Assembly (NCBI RefSeq): GCF_000718555.1
Contig: NZ_JOAN01000012.1
Location: 62,001 to 126,000, forward strand
Direction: 5' to 3'
Length of the DNA: 64,000 bases
Origin: Micromonospora chokoriensis
GTDB lineage: Bacteria > Actinomycetota > Actinomycetes > Mycobacteriales > Micromonosporaceae
Of the stretch, positions 31,287 through 39,900 are shown piece after piece. Each line of letters begins with the position of its first letter. Position 1 is the stretch's first letter. The position numbers and the translations under genes were made by a program. The notes under the pieces were generated by a model that made no database searches, was not told the DNA's origin, and was given only the letters and a program-made list of their open reading frames with translations.

Positions 31287-32788
31287 GGTACGCCGCCCGG
31301 CAGCACGGCACGGACGTACGGGGTGCGCAGGCGCAGGTCCGCAGCCGCGTCGGCGGTGACGTCGAAGAGCGGACCGGCCAGCACCGTCAACGCCAGCCCG
31401 AGCGCGACCAGGGCCATGGTGGCCCCGACCATCAGCTTCGGCAGCCGGACGACCGGCTCGCTGGTGGCCATTCGAGGCGCACGCCAGAAGGCGATGTTCC
31501 ACACCCGCGACGCCACGTACAGGGTGAGGAGGCTGGTCAGCGTGCCGGCCGCGACCAGCACCCCGGGCAGCGGCCCGCCGGCCGCCACACCGGCCTGGAG
31601 CAGGCCGAGTTTGCCGAGGAAGCCGGAGAACGGTGGCACCCCGGCCAGATTCATGGCCGGGACGAAGAACAGCACGCCGAGCAGCGGCGCCACCCGGGCC
31701 AGCCCGCCGATGCGGCGCAGATCGGTGCTGCCCGCACGCTCCTCGACCAGGCCGGCGACGAGGAACAGCGTGGTCTGGATGGTGATGTGGTGCACCACGT
31801 AGAAGATCGCGCCGGAGAGCCCGGCGATGCTGCTCAACGACACCCCGAAGATCATGTAACCGATGTGGCTGACCAGGGTGAACGAGAAGAGCCGCTTCAG
31901 ATCGGACTGGGCCACCGCGCCGAGGATGCCGATCACCATGGTCAGCCCGGCGACGACCATGAGCAGCACGTCGGCCCGCCCGCCGGGAAACAGCAACGTC
32001 TCGGTGCGGATGATCGCGTAGACGCCCACCTTGGTGAGCAGACCCGCGAAGACGGCCGTGACCGGGGCCGGCGCGGTGGGATAGCTGTCCGGCAGCCAGG
32101 CCGACAGCGGAAAGACCGCCGCCTTGATCGCGAAGGCCAGCAGCAGCATCAGCTCCAGGGCCAGTCGGACGCCGTCGGGCAGGTCGTCGAGGCGCTGGGC
32201 GAGCTGGGCGAGGTTGAGCGTGCCGGTGGCCGCGTACACCAGACCCACCGAGGTCAGGAAGAGCATCGAGGAGAGGATGCTGACCACCACGTACGTCGAC
32301 CCGGTCCGGATCCGGGTCTCGGTGCCGCCCAGGGTGATCAACACGAAGCTGGCGGCCAGCAGAATCTCGAACCCGACGAAGAGGTTGAACAGGTCACCAG
32401 CCAGGAACGCGTTGGTGACGCCGGCGGTGAGCACCAGGTACGTCGGGTGGAAGATCGACACCGGCGTGCTCTCGATCGTCTCGCTGCGACCCTGACCGAC
32501 CGAGTACAGCAACACGCACAGGGTCACCGCCGAGGACACCACAAGCATCAGCGCGGCGAGTTGATCGGCCACCAGGACGATGCCGACCGGTGCCGGCCAC
32601 GCCCCGACCGCCACCACCACCGGCCCGTGCCGGTACGCCTGCACCAGCAACAGCACCGCCACCGTGAGCGTGCCGCTCAGACACAGCACGCTTATCGCGC
32701 GCTGAACTCGGGGCTTCCCGGCCAGCAACAGGGTCAGCGCCGCACCGAGCAGCGGCACCACCACCGGCAGCGGCAACAGGGCGCTCAT
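31283..32788 (-). CDS. mrpD: Na+/H+ antiporter subunit D
   Basis: A 501-residue, 14-helix proton-pumping subunit related to NuoN/NuoM. Family blocks: NLFVGFEILLAASFVLI, KAAVFPLSAWLPDSYPTAPAPVTA with the functional lysine, SDLKRLFSFTLVSHIGYM. The start lies in the TGATG overlap with mrpC (ATG 32788; GTG 32791 possible). Confidence 0.94.
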   Translation of the reverse strand: MSALLPLPVVVPLLGAALTLLLAGKPRVQRAISVLCLSGTLTVAVLLLVQAYRHGPVVVAVGAWPAPVGIVLVADQLAALMLVVSSAVTLCVLLYSVGQGRSETIESTPVSIFHPTYLVLTAGVTNAFLAGDLFNLFVGFEILLAASFVLITLGGTETRIRTGSTYVVVSILSSMLFLTSVGLVYAATGTLNLAQLAQRLDDLPDGVRLALELMLLLAFAIKAAVFPLSAWLPDSYPTAPAPVTAVFAGLLTKVGVYAIIRTETLLFPGGRADVLLMVVAGLTMVIGILGAVAQSDLKRLFSFTLVSHIGYMIFGVSLSSIAGLSGAIFYVVHHITIQTTLFLVAGLVEERAGSTDLRRIGGLARVAPLLGVLFFVPAMNLAGVPPFSGFLGKLGLLQAGVAAGGPLPGVLVAAGTLTSLLTLYVASRVWNIAFWRAPRMATSEPVVRLPKLMVGATMALVALGLALTVLAGPLFDVTADAAADLRLRTPYVRAVLPGGVP

Positions 32789-33267
32789 CACGTCTCTTCC
32801 CCGCGTCGTAGCCGTCGGCGGGCCGGCTCGGGATCGACCTGTTCCGGGTCACCGTTCGGACCCTCCCCACCGAGGTCGACCGCACCCATCTCGTTGCGTC
32901 CCGCCCGGCGAATGATCTGCCGGTCCTCCAGATCGTCGGGCACCTCGTCGTCGCCGGAGAGATACCAACTGCGGTACGCCACCGCGAGCAGGAACGCGGT
33001 GAACCCGAACGTGATCACGATGGCGGTCAACACCATCGCCTGCGGCAACGGGTCACTCATCCGCTGCACCGACCCGGTACCGACGATCGGTGCCCCGCCC
33101 GGCCGCCCGCCCAGCAGGATCAACAGGTTCACCCCGTTGCCGAGCATGATCACACCGAGCAGGACCCGGGTCAGGCTGCGCTCCAACAGCAGGATCACCC
33201 CGCACCCGACAAGCACCGCGACGGCCAGCACCAGCACCAGCGTCGGCCCCGCGCCAGTGGCCGTCAC
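32788..33267 (-). CDS. mrpC: Na+/H+ antiporter subunit C
   Basis: A 159-residue NuoK-like subunit with three helices (LVLVLAVAVLVGCGVILLLE; VLLGVIMLGNGVNLLILLGG; ALVLTAIVITFGFTAFLL-type) and an unusually long charged C-terminal tail of about 50 residues (DDEVPDDLEDRQIIRRAG onward). The GTG start at 33267 overlaps the stop of a relay mini-ORF, with AAAGGAGG as ribosome site. Confidence 0.93.
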   Translation of the reverse strand: MTATGAGPTLVLVLAVAVLVGCGVILLLERSLTRVLLGVIMLGNGVNLLILLGGRPGGAPIVGTGSVQRMSDPLPQAMVLTAIVITFGFTAFLLAVAYRSWYLSGDDEVPDDLEDRQIIRRAGRNEMGAVDLGGEGPNGDPEQVDPEPARRRLRRGEET

Positions 33268-33326
33268 CGTTCCTCCTTTGTTCGCGACTGCGGGGCTCGC
33301 AAACCCGGCTCACTCCTCACGCTCAC
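33264..33326 (-). repeat. Relay repeat with a 20-residue mini-ORF between mrpA and mrpC
   Basis: Third locus of the dispersed repeat. GTG at 33326 overlaps the mrpA stop (GTGA) and the frame ends in TGA at 33266-33264, overlapping the GTG of mrpC. A small insertion (CCGGG) shifts the reading frame relative to the other copies, giving VSVRSEPGLRAPQSRTKEER, yet no stop codon appears. It ends in AAAGGAGG, an ideal ribosome site for mrpC. Confidence 0.8.
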
Positions 33327-36178
33327 GGCCGATCCCCCTTGTCGACGGCCAGGCCGCCGGTCGCCGTGCCGGTGGCCTCGATGTGCCGGTCCACCTCGGC
33401 GCCGAGGCTGCGCAGGATGTCCAGCACCAGCCCGATCACGACCAGATACACGCCGATGTCGAAGAAGAGCGACGTGACCAGGTGAGCGTCGCCGATCAGC
33501 GGCAGTGACCTGTCGATCTTGGCGCTCTCCAGCACCGATCCACCGACCAGCAGCGCCACCACGCCACTGCCCACCGACACGGCCAGCCCCGCGCCGAGGA
33601 TCGCGCCGGCACCGACCGGAGCCGCCTCGGTCAGCTCGTACCGGCCGCCGGCCAGGTAGCGGACCACCAGGGCGAGACCCGCCACCAGACCACCGGCGAA
33701 GCCGCCACCTGGCGCGTTGTGCCCGGAGAAGAGCAGGAACAGCGAGAACAGCACCACGGTGTGGAAGATCAGCCGGATGACCACCTCCAACACGATCGAG
33801 CGGCGTCCCTCGTAGAGGGTGGGGCCACCGCGCAGCCACACCGGGCGGCCAGGTCCACTCGCCCCTCGGTCCGCCCCCGGCCGGCGCGGCCGTGGCCCGG
33901 TGCGGGACCGCTCGAAGATCAGGCTGGCCACCCCGGTCGCGGCCACCACCAGCACCGCCAGCTCGCCCATCGTGTCCCAGGCCCGGATGTCGACCAGGAC
34001 CACGTTGACCACGTTGCGGCCGTACCCGTGCGCCACCGCCAGCTCCGGAAACGCGGCCGAGACGTCCGGTGCCCGGCGGGCGCCGACTGCGGTGAGGGCC
34101 AGCCCGGCGGCCGCCACACCCACCGCCACCCCGATGGCGCGGCGGGCCCACCGGCTGCGGCGCAGCGGCCGGGCCGAGAACCGCTCCGGCAGGCGGCGCA
34201 GCACCAGCACGAAGACCGCGATCGTCGAGGTCTCCACCAGAAACTGGGTGAGCGCCAGGTCGGGCGCCCCGTACAGCACGAAGAGCATCGCCGTGCCGTA
34301 GCCGGTCATGCCGACCAGCAGCATCGCGGTCAGCCGGCGGCGGGCACCGACCGCCAGCACCGCCGCCACCGTGATCACCAACACGACCACCGGTTGCAGC
34401 AGGCTGTCCCAGAGCGGAATCCGCGCCCGCCACGGGCTGGCGGAGAGCATTGCCGCGCCGGGCACCAGCACCAGGGTGACCAGGATGATGCCCAGATACT
34501 GCGGCAGCGAGCCACGCTGGGTCGCGCCGGTGACCTCGATGGCCAGCCGGTCGAAGCGGCCCACCGCCCACTCGTACCCCTGGTTTCCCCCCACCGGCGA
34601 CCGCAACCGGGCCAGCACCGGGGCGAGCGGCCCGCGCACGGCGAAGAGCAGGCCGCCGCCGACGAGCGCCAGCACGGAGAGGCCCAGCGCCGGGGTCGGT
34701 CCGGCCCAGAGCGCCAGGTGCGCGTCGACCTCACCGAGCAGATCGGCGTACGGACGCAGCAGGTCGTCCAGCACGCTCGCGGCCGGACCGGCGAGCAAAC
34801 CGACACCGGCGAGCACCGCGGGCGGCACCAGCAGCGACGCGGCGATCGGTCCCGGCGGGACCGGCGTCACACCCGGCCGGTCGGCGAACGCGCCCCAGAG
34901 GAAGCGGGCGCTGTACGCGACGGTGAGCACCGTCCCGGCGACCAGGCCGATGAGCAGCGCCGGCTGTTCGGTGAACGCCCCGAACACCGCCTCCTTGGCG
35001 ACGAAGCCGACAAGCGGCGGCACGCCGGCCATCGACGCCGCAGCCAGCACGGCGACCACGAACAGCGGCCGGGACCAACGTCGCAGCCCGGACAGCTCGC
35101 GCAGGTCACGAGTGCCGGCACCGTGATCGATGATGCCGACGACCAGGAACAACGCCGCCTTGAACAGGGCGTGCGCCAGCAGCATCGCGGTGCCGGCCAG
35201 GGCGGCGTCCGGGGTCCCCGACCCGGTCACCGCGACCAGCAGGCCGAGCTGACTGACCGTCCCGTACGCCAGCAGCAGCTTGAGGTCGGTCTGCCGCAAC
35301 GCGGCCCAACCGCCGAGCAGCATGGTCGCCACGCCGGCGATCTGCACCACCGGCCGCCACGGGCCGACCGTGGCGAGCACCGGCGCGAGCAGCCCGACCA
35401 GGTAGACGCCGGCCTTCACCATCGCGGCGGCGTGCAGGTAGGCGCTGACCGGCGTGGGTGCCGCCATCGCGACCGGCAGCCACGAGCTGAACGGCAACAC
35501 CGCCGACTTGGACAGCGCGCCGGCAAGGATGAGCAGCACGGCACCCACCAGGTAACCGCCGCCGGGCAGCGGCTGCGCGCTGATCTCCGACCAGCGGTAG
35601 GTGCCGGCATGCTCACCCAGCATGATGAACCCGACAAGCATGGCGAGCCCGCCCAGCGTGGTGACGGTCAACGCCTGCGCCGCCGCCCACCGGCTGGACC
35701 GCCGTTCCGTGCTGTGCCCGATCAGCAGGTACGAGAAGATCGTGGTCAGTTCCCAGCCGACGTAGAGCAGCAGCAGGTCGTCGGCGAAGACCAGCACCAG
35801 CATCGCGCCGGCGAAGGCGACCAGGACCGCGGCGAACTGCGCCAGCCCGGTGGAGCCAGCGCTGAAGTAGCGGGCGCTGTAGACCAACACCAGCGCGCCG
35901 ATGCCGCCGATCAGCAGCGTCATCAGCCAGGACAGCGTGGTGACCCGTAGCGCGATGTCCAGACCCAATTGCCGAATCCACGGGTACGTCTCGACCACCG
36001 CACCGCCATCGGCGACGGCCGGGGTCCGGGCCACCGCCCAGCAGAACGCGGCGGCCGGCGCCAACGCCAGCGGGTAGCACGCGCGCGGACCCCACCAGCG
36101 AACGAGCAGGGGCGCGGCGAGGGCCGCCACGAGATGGAGGATGAGCAGTACCAGCACCTGCGCGCTCCCGATCGACAT
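33323..36178 (-). CDS. mrpA: Na+/H+ antiporter subunit A with fused subunit B domain
   Basis: A 951-residue protein. Residues 1 to about 500 are the NuoL-like proton channel (VGWELTTIFSYLLIGH; KSAVLPFSSWLPVAMAAPTPVSAYLHAAAMVKAG), about 510-780 is the MrpA-specific region with an MbhD-like part, and about 790-930 is an MnhB domain (FSLFLLFSGHNAPGGGFAGGL). The fusion explains why no separate mrpB exists. It is the first gene of the operon; its ATG at 36178 has a weak ribosome site and lies downstream of a G-rich palindrome. Confidence 0.94.
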   Translation of the reverse strand: MSIGSAQVLVLLILHLVAALAAPLLVRWWGPRACYPLALAPAAAFCWAVARTPAVADGGAVVETYPWIRQLGLDIALRVTTLSWLMTLLIGGIGALVLVYSARYFSAGSTGLAQFAAVLVAFAGAMLVLVFADDLLLLYVGWELTTIFSYLLIGHSTERRSSRWAAAQALTVTTLGGLAMLVGFIMLGEHAGTYRWSEISAQPLPGGGYLVGAVLLILAGALSKSAVLPFSSWLPVAMAAPTPVSAYLHAAAMVKAGVYLVGLLAPVLATVGPWRPVVQIAGVATMLLGGWAALRQTDLKLLLAYGTVSQLGLLVAVTGSGTPDAALAGTAMLLAHALFKAALFLVVGIIDHGAGTRDLRELSGLRRWSRPLFVVAVLAAASMAGVPPLVGFVAKEAVFGAFTEQPALLIGLVAGTVLTVAYSARFLWGAFADRPGVTPVPPGPIAASLLVPPAVLAGVGLLAGPAASVLDDLLRPYADLLGEVDAHLALWAGPTPALGLSVLALVGGGLLFAVRGPLAPVLARLRSPVGGNQGYEWAVGRFDRLAIEVTGATQRGSLPQYLGIILVTLVLVPGAAMLSASPWRARIPLWDSLLQPVVVLVITVAAVLAVGARRRLTAMLLVGMTGYGTAMLFVLYGAPDLALTQFLVETSTIAVFVLVLRRLPERFSARPLRRSRWARRAIGVAVGVAAAGLALTAVGARRAPDVSAAFPELAVAHGYGRNVVNVVLVDIRAWDTMGELAVLVVAATGVASLIFERSRTGPRPRRPGADRGASGPGRPVWLRGGPTLYEGRRSIVLEVVIRLIFHTVVLFSLFLLFSGHNAPGGGFAGGLVAGLALVVRYLAGGRYELTEAAPVGAGAILGAGLAVSVGSGVVALLVGGSVLESAKIDRSLPLIGDAHLVTSLFFDIGVYLVVIGLVLDILRSLGAEVDRHIEATGTATGGLAVDKGDRP

Positions 36179-36271
36179 GGCCGACGCCCGTGGCAGCGGT
36201 GGCGCCTAGCAGCGATCAGACGCCAGTTCGGTGCCCGCCGTGCGGTTTTGCCGGAATTCGCCCACTGCGCC

Positions 36272-36400
36272 CTAACCCCCACCCCCAACCCCCACCCCGC
36301 CCTCTCGTGGTCGATCAAGGGGTTTGCGTCAGGAACGCGGGCGAGGATGACGCAAACCTCTTGATCAACACAGGCGGGTGGGGTTGGGGGTGGGGGTTAG
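36272..36400 (-). repeat. Long palindrome with C-rich and G-rich telomere-like arms
   Basis: A 129-bp inverted repeat, CTAACCCCC at one end and GGGGGTTAG at the other. Outer arms are C-rich or G-rich tracts of about 25-30 nt; inner arms are TGATCAAGAGGTTTGCGTCA and its near-complement, around a loop of about 16 nt. Read on the minus strand it starts with the TAA stop of the gene at 36397 and ends about 95 bp before mrpA. It can fold into one very long terminator-like hairpin, or the G-rich arm alone could form a G-quadruplex. A related element lies at 52041-52201. Confidence 0.75.
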
Positions 36401-36783
36401 CGCAGGAGGGCCTTGTTTAGGGGTTGGGCGTCGTCGGGGGCGGGGCGGTCACGGCGCAGCTCGACCAACAGGTCGAGGCGGCCGAGTTGGCGGGCGACGC
36501 GGTCGACCACCCGCTCTGCGGCGGTCAGCGACCGCACCGAGAGCAATCGGCCGCGGCTCTCGCGCCGCAGCACGAAGTAGTGGACGGCGACGCGGACCTG
36601 CCCCCGATCGGCGGCGCTGGCCTGGGCGGTGCAGCGGACCAACTCCCGCAGGCAGCGGGCGAGGCGTTCGGCGAGCTCGAGCTCGGGGCCGTGCAGGCCG
36701 GCACGGAGCGCGGTGAGATGGCTGTCGACCTTGCGAATCAGCACGTCGGTGCCCGGTTCGACGGTGCGCTGCTCGCCGGCCAT
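36397..36783 (-). CDS. Hypothetical protein, 128 residues
   Basis: A soluble, mainly helical protein (VDSHLTALRAGLHGPELELAERLARCLREL; VRVAVHYFVLRRESRGRLLSV) with no recognised family. The ATG at 36783 follows AGGGG. Its stop is TAA, rare in this window, and that TAA is the first part of the palindrome downstream. Divergent from lhr. Confidence 0.65.
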   Translation of the reverse strand: MAGEQRTVEPGTDVLIRKVDSHLTALRAGLHGPELELAERLARCLRELVRCTAQASAADRGQVRVAVHYFVLRRESRGRLLSVRSLTAAERVVDRVARQLGRLDLLVELRRDRPAPDDAQPLNKALLR

Positions 36784-36849
36784 CAAATCCCCTCACCCCG
36801 GTTCGCGTTGCGAGTGAAGTTACTTTATGTTGCTCCTTAGAAGCAAGCA

Positions 36850-36866
36850 GTTAAGTGAGACTTAAC
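36850..36866. promoter_or_regulatory. Operator-like inverted repeat upstream of lhr
   Basis: Perfect 6-bp arms GTTAAG and CTTAAC with a 5-nt spacer, in the AT-rich divergent region (36784-36960) between the hypothetical gene and lhr. Motif evidence only; the region also holds likely promoter elements, which I could not assign. Confidence 0.35.
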
Positions 36867-36960
36867 GGATTAAGCGCATGTTCCACGCTTTTTGCCTTTT
36901 GCGCGCCTATTCCACTCCGGGTCGCTCGTGGATGTCGTACCGGCGGGGCACGATGGACCG

Positions 36961-39900
36961 GTGACCGGGGCAGACGCAGACGCCGGCGCGGTGCTCGCCG
37001 GGTTCGGCCCGGCCACCCGTGCTTGGTTCGACGCCGCCTTTGCCGCACCCACGGCCGCGCAGACCGGCGCCTGGCGGTCGGTCGCCGCTGGCCGCAACGC
37101 GCTCGTGGTGGCGCCCACCGGCTCGGGCAAGACGCTGGCGGCATTCCTCTGGTCGCTGGACCGGCTGGCCCGCGAGCCCGCCCCGGCCGAGGCCCGCCAG
37201 CGGTGCCGGGTGCTCTACGTCAGCCCGCTCAAGGCCCTCGCCGTCGACGTCGAGCGCAACCTGCGCGCCCCGCTGGCCGGCATCCGGCAGGCTGCCACCC
37301 GACTGGGTGTCGCACCGCCCGACATCACCGTCGGCATGCGCACCGGCGACACCCCCGCCGACGAGCGGCGAGCTTTTGCCCGCACCCCGCCCGACATCCT
37401 CATCACCACGCCCGAGTCGCTGTTTCTGCTGCTCACGTCTGCGGCTCGTGATTCGCTGCGCGGCGTCCAGACGGTGATCGTCGACGAGGTGCACGCGGTG
37501 GCCGGCAGCAAACGCGGCGCGCATCTCGCGCTCTCCCTCGAACGTCTCGACGAGTTGCTGCCTTCCCCGGCGCAGCGCATCGGCCTCTCGGCCACCGTCC
37601 GGCCGATCGACGCCTGCGCGCAATTCCTCGGCGGTGCCCGCCCGGTCGACGTGGTGCAGCCGGCCACCCCGAAGACCATCGAGGTCAGCGTGCAGGTCCC
37701 GGTCGAGGACATGACCCGCCTGGACGAGCAGGAGCAGCCTGCGGAGGACGACCTCGGCGGCCCCGGGCCACGTCGGGCGTCGATCTGGCCGGCCGTGGAG
37801 GAACGGGTCTTCACTCTCATCGGGCAGCACCGCTCGACAATCGTCTTCACCAACTCCCGCCGCAGCGCCGAGCGCCTCTGCGCCCGGCTCAACGAGCTGG
37901 CCGCCGAGGCGGTGGCCGCCACGTCGGGCGAGAGCGCGATCGGCGTACCGGAGGGGTTGCCGGCAGGCGACGACGGCCTGGCGGGCGGCGCGCAGCGGTG
38001 GGGTGGTCCGGCCGGTCCGCTGCGCAACCGGCCGCCGGCCGAGGTGATGGCCCAGTCCGGCGCGGCCACCGGCGCGGCACCCGTGATCGCCCGCGCCCAC
38101 CATGGCAGCGTCTCCCGAGAGGAGCGCAAGCACATCGAGGAGGCGCTCAAGTCCGGCCAGCTCCCGGCGGTGGTGGCCACCTCGAGCCTGGAGCTGGGCA
38201 TCGACATGGGCGCGGTCGACCTGGTGGTGCAGATCGAGGCGCCGCCGAGCGTGGCGGCCGGGCTGCAACGGGTCGGCCGGGCCGGGCATCAGGTGGGCGC
38301 CGTCTCCCGTGGGGTGGTCTTCCCCAAGCACCGCGGCGATCTGCTCTCCTGCGCTGTGGTCGCCGAGCGGATGACCGACGGGGCGATCGAGGAGCTGCAC
38401 TACCCGCGCAACCCGCTGGACGTGCTGGCCCAGCAGATCGTCGCGATGGTGGCCCTGGAGCCGTGGCCGCTCGGCGACCTGGCCGTGCTGGTCCGCCGGG
38501 CCGCACCCTTCGCCGAGCTGCCCGACTCGGCGCTGCACGCCGTGTTGGACATGCTCTCCGGCCGCTACCCGTCCACCGCCTTCGCCGAGCTGCGCCCTCG
38601 ATTGGTCTGGGACCGGGCCACCGACCTGCTCACCGGCCGCCCCGGCGCGCAGCGACTCGCGGTGACCAGCGGCGGCACCATTCCCGACCGGGGCCTGTTC
38701 GGGGTCTTCCTGGCCGGCGCCGAGCGGGCCGCCCGGGTCGGCGAGTTGGACGAGGAGATGGTTTACGAGTCCCGGGTCGGCGACGTCTTCCTGCTCGGCT
38801 CCTCCTCCTGGCGGATCGAGGAGATCACCCCCGACCGGGTGCTGGTCTCGCCCGCCCCCGGGCAGGCCGCGCGCATGCCGTTCTGGAAGGGCGACCAGCT
38901 GGGCCGGCCGGTGGAGCTGGGCCGGGCCATCGGTGCCCGGGTGCGCACCCTCCTGCGCCAGACCGACGAGGCGGCACTGGCCGCGCTGCGCGACAGCGGG
39001 CTGGACGAGTGGGCCGCCAGCAACCTGATGGCCTACCTGCGCGAGCAGCGGGAGGCCACCCGCTCGCTGCCCGACGACCGCACCGTCGTGGTCGAGCGGT
39101 TCCGCGACGAGCTGGGTGACTGGCGGCTGGCCGTGCACAGCGTCCTCGGTGCCCGGGTCAACGGGCCGTGGGCCCTCGCGGTGGGCCGCCGGCTGGCCGA
39201 ACGGTACGGGGTGGACGCCCAGGTGATGCCCTCCGACGACGGCATCGTGGTGCGACTTCCGGACACCGCCGACGAGCCACCCGGCGCCGACGTGGTGGTC
39301 TTCGAGCCGGACGAGATCACCCAGCTCGTGGAGGAGTCGGTCGGCACCTCCGCCCTCTTCGCCGCCCGTTTCCGGGAGTGCGCCGCGCGGTCACTGCTGC
39401 TGCCGCGCCGCGACCCGCGCCGCCGCCAGCCGCTCTGGCAGCAGCGGCAACGCGCCGCGCAACTGCTCGACGTCGCCCGCGAATACGCGGACTTCCCGGT
39501 CACCCTGGAGGCTGCCCGGGAGTGCCTCCAGGACGTGTTCGACCAGCCGGCGCTGGCCGGGCTGATGCGTGACCTGGCCACCCGCAAGGTGCGGCTGGTC
39601 GAGGTGGAGACCAGCGCGCCGTCCCCGTTCGCGCGGTCGTTGCTCTTCGGCTACGTCGGCGCGTTCCTCTACGAGGGCGACGCCCCGCTCGCCGAGCGCC
39701 GCGCCGCCGCACTCGCCCTCGACTCCACGCTCCTCGGCGAACTGCTCGGCCGGGTCGACCTGCGGGAGTTGCTCGACCCGGCGGTGCTCACCGAGACCGA
39801 CCGGCAGCTGCGCTGGCTGACCGAGCAGCGCCGCCCCCGCGACGCCGAAGACGTCGTCGAGCTGCTGCGAGTGCTCGGTGACCTGAGCGACGCCGAGCTG

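Noticed and set aside
36272-36400. A true chromosome telomere or plasmid end
   Set aside because: The G/C-rich arms lie inside a continuous set of housekeeping genes and form one internal palindrome; a second one occurs at 52 kb.
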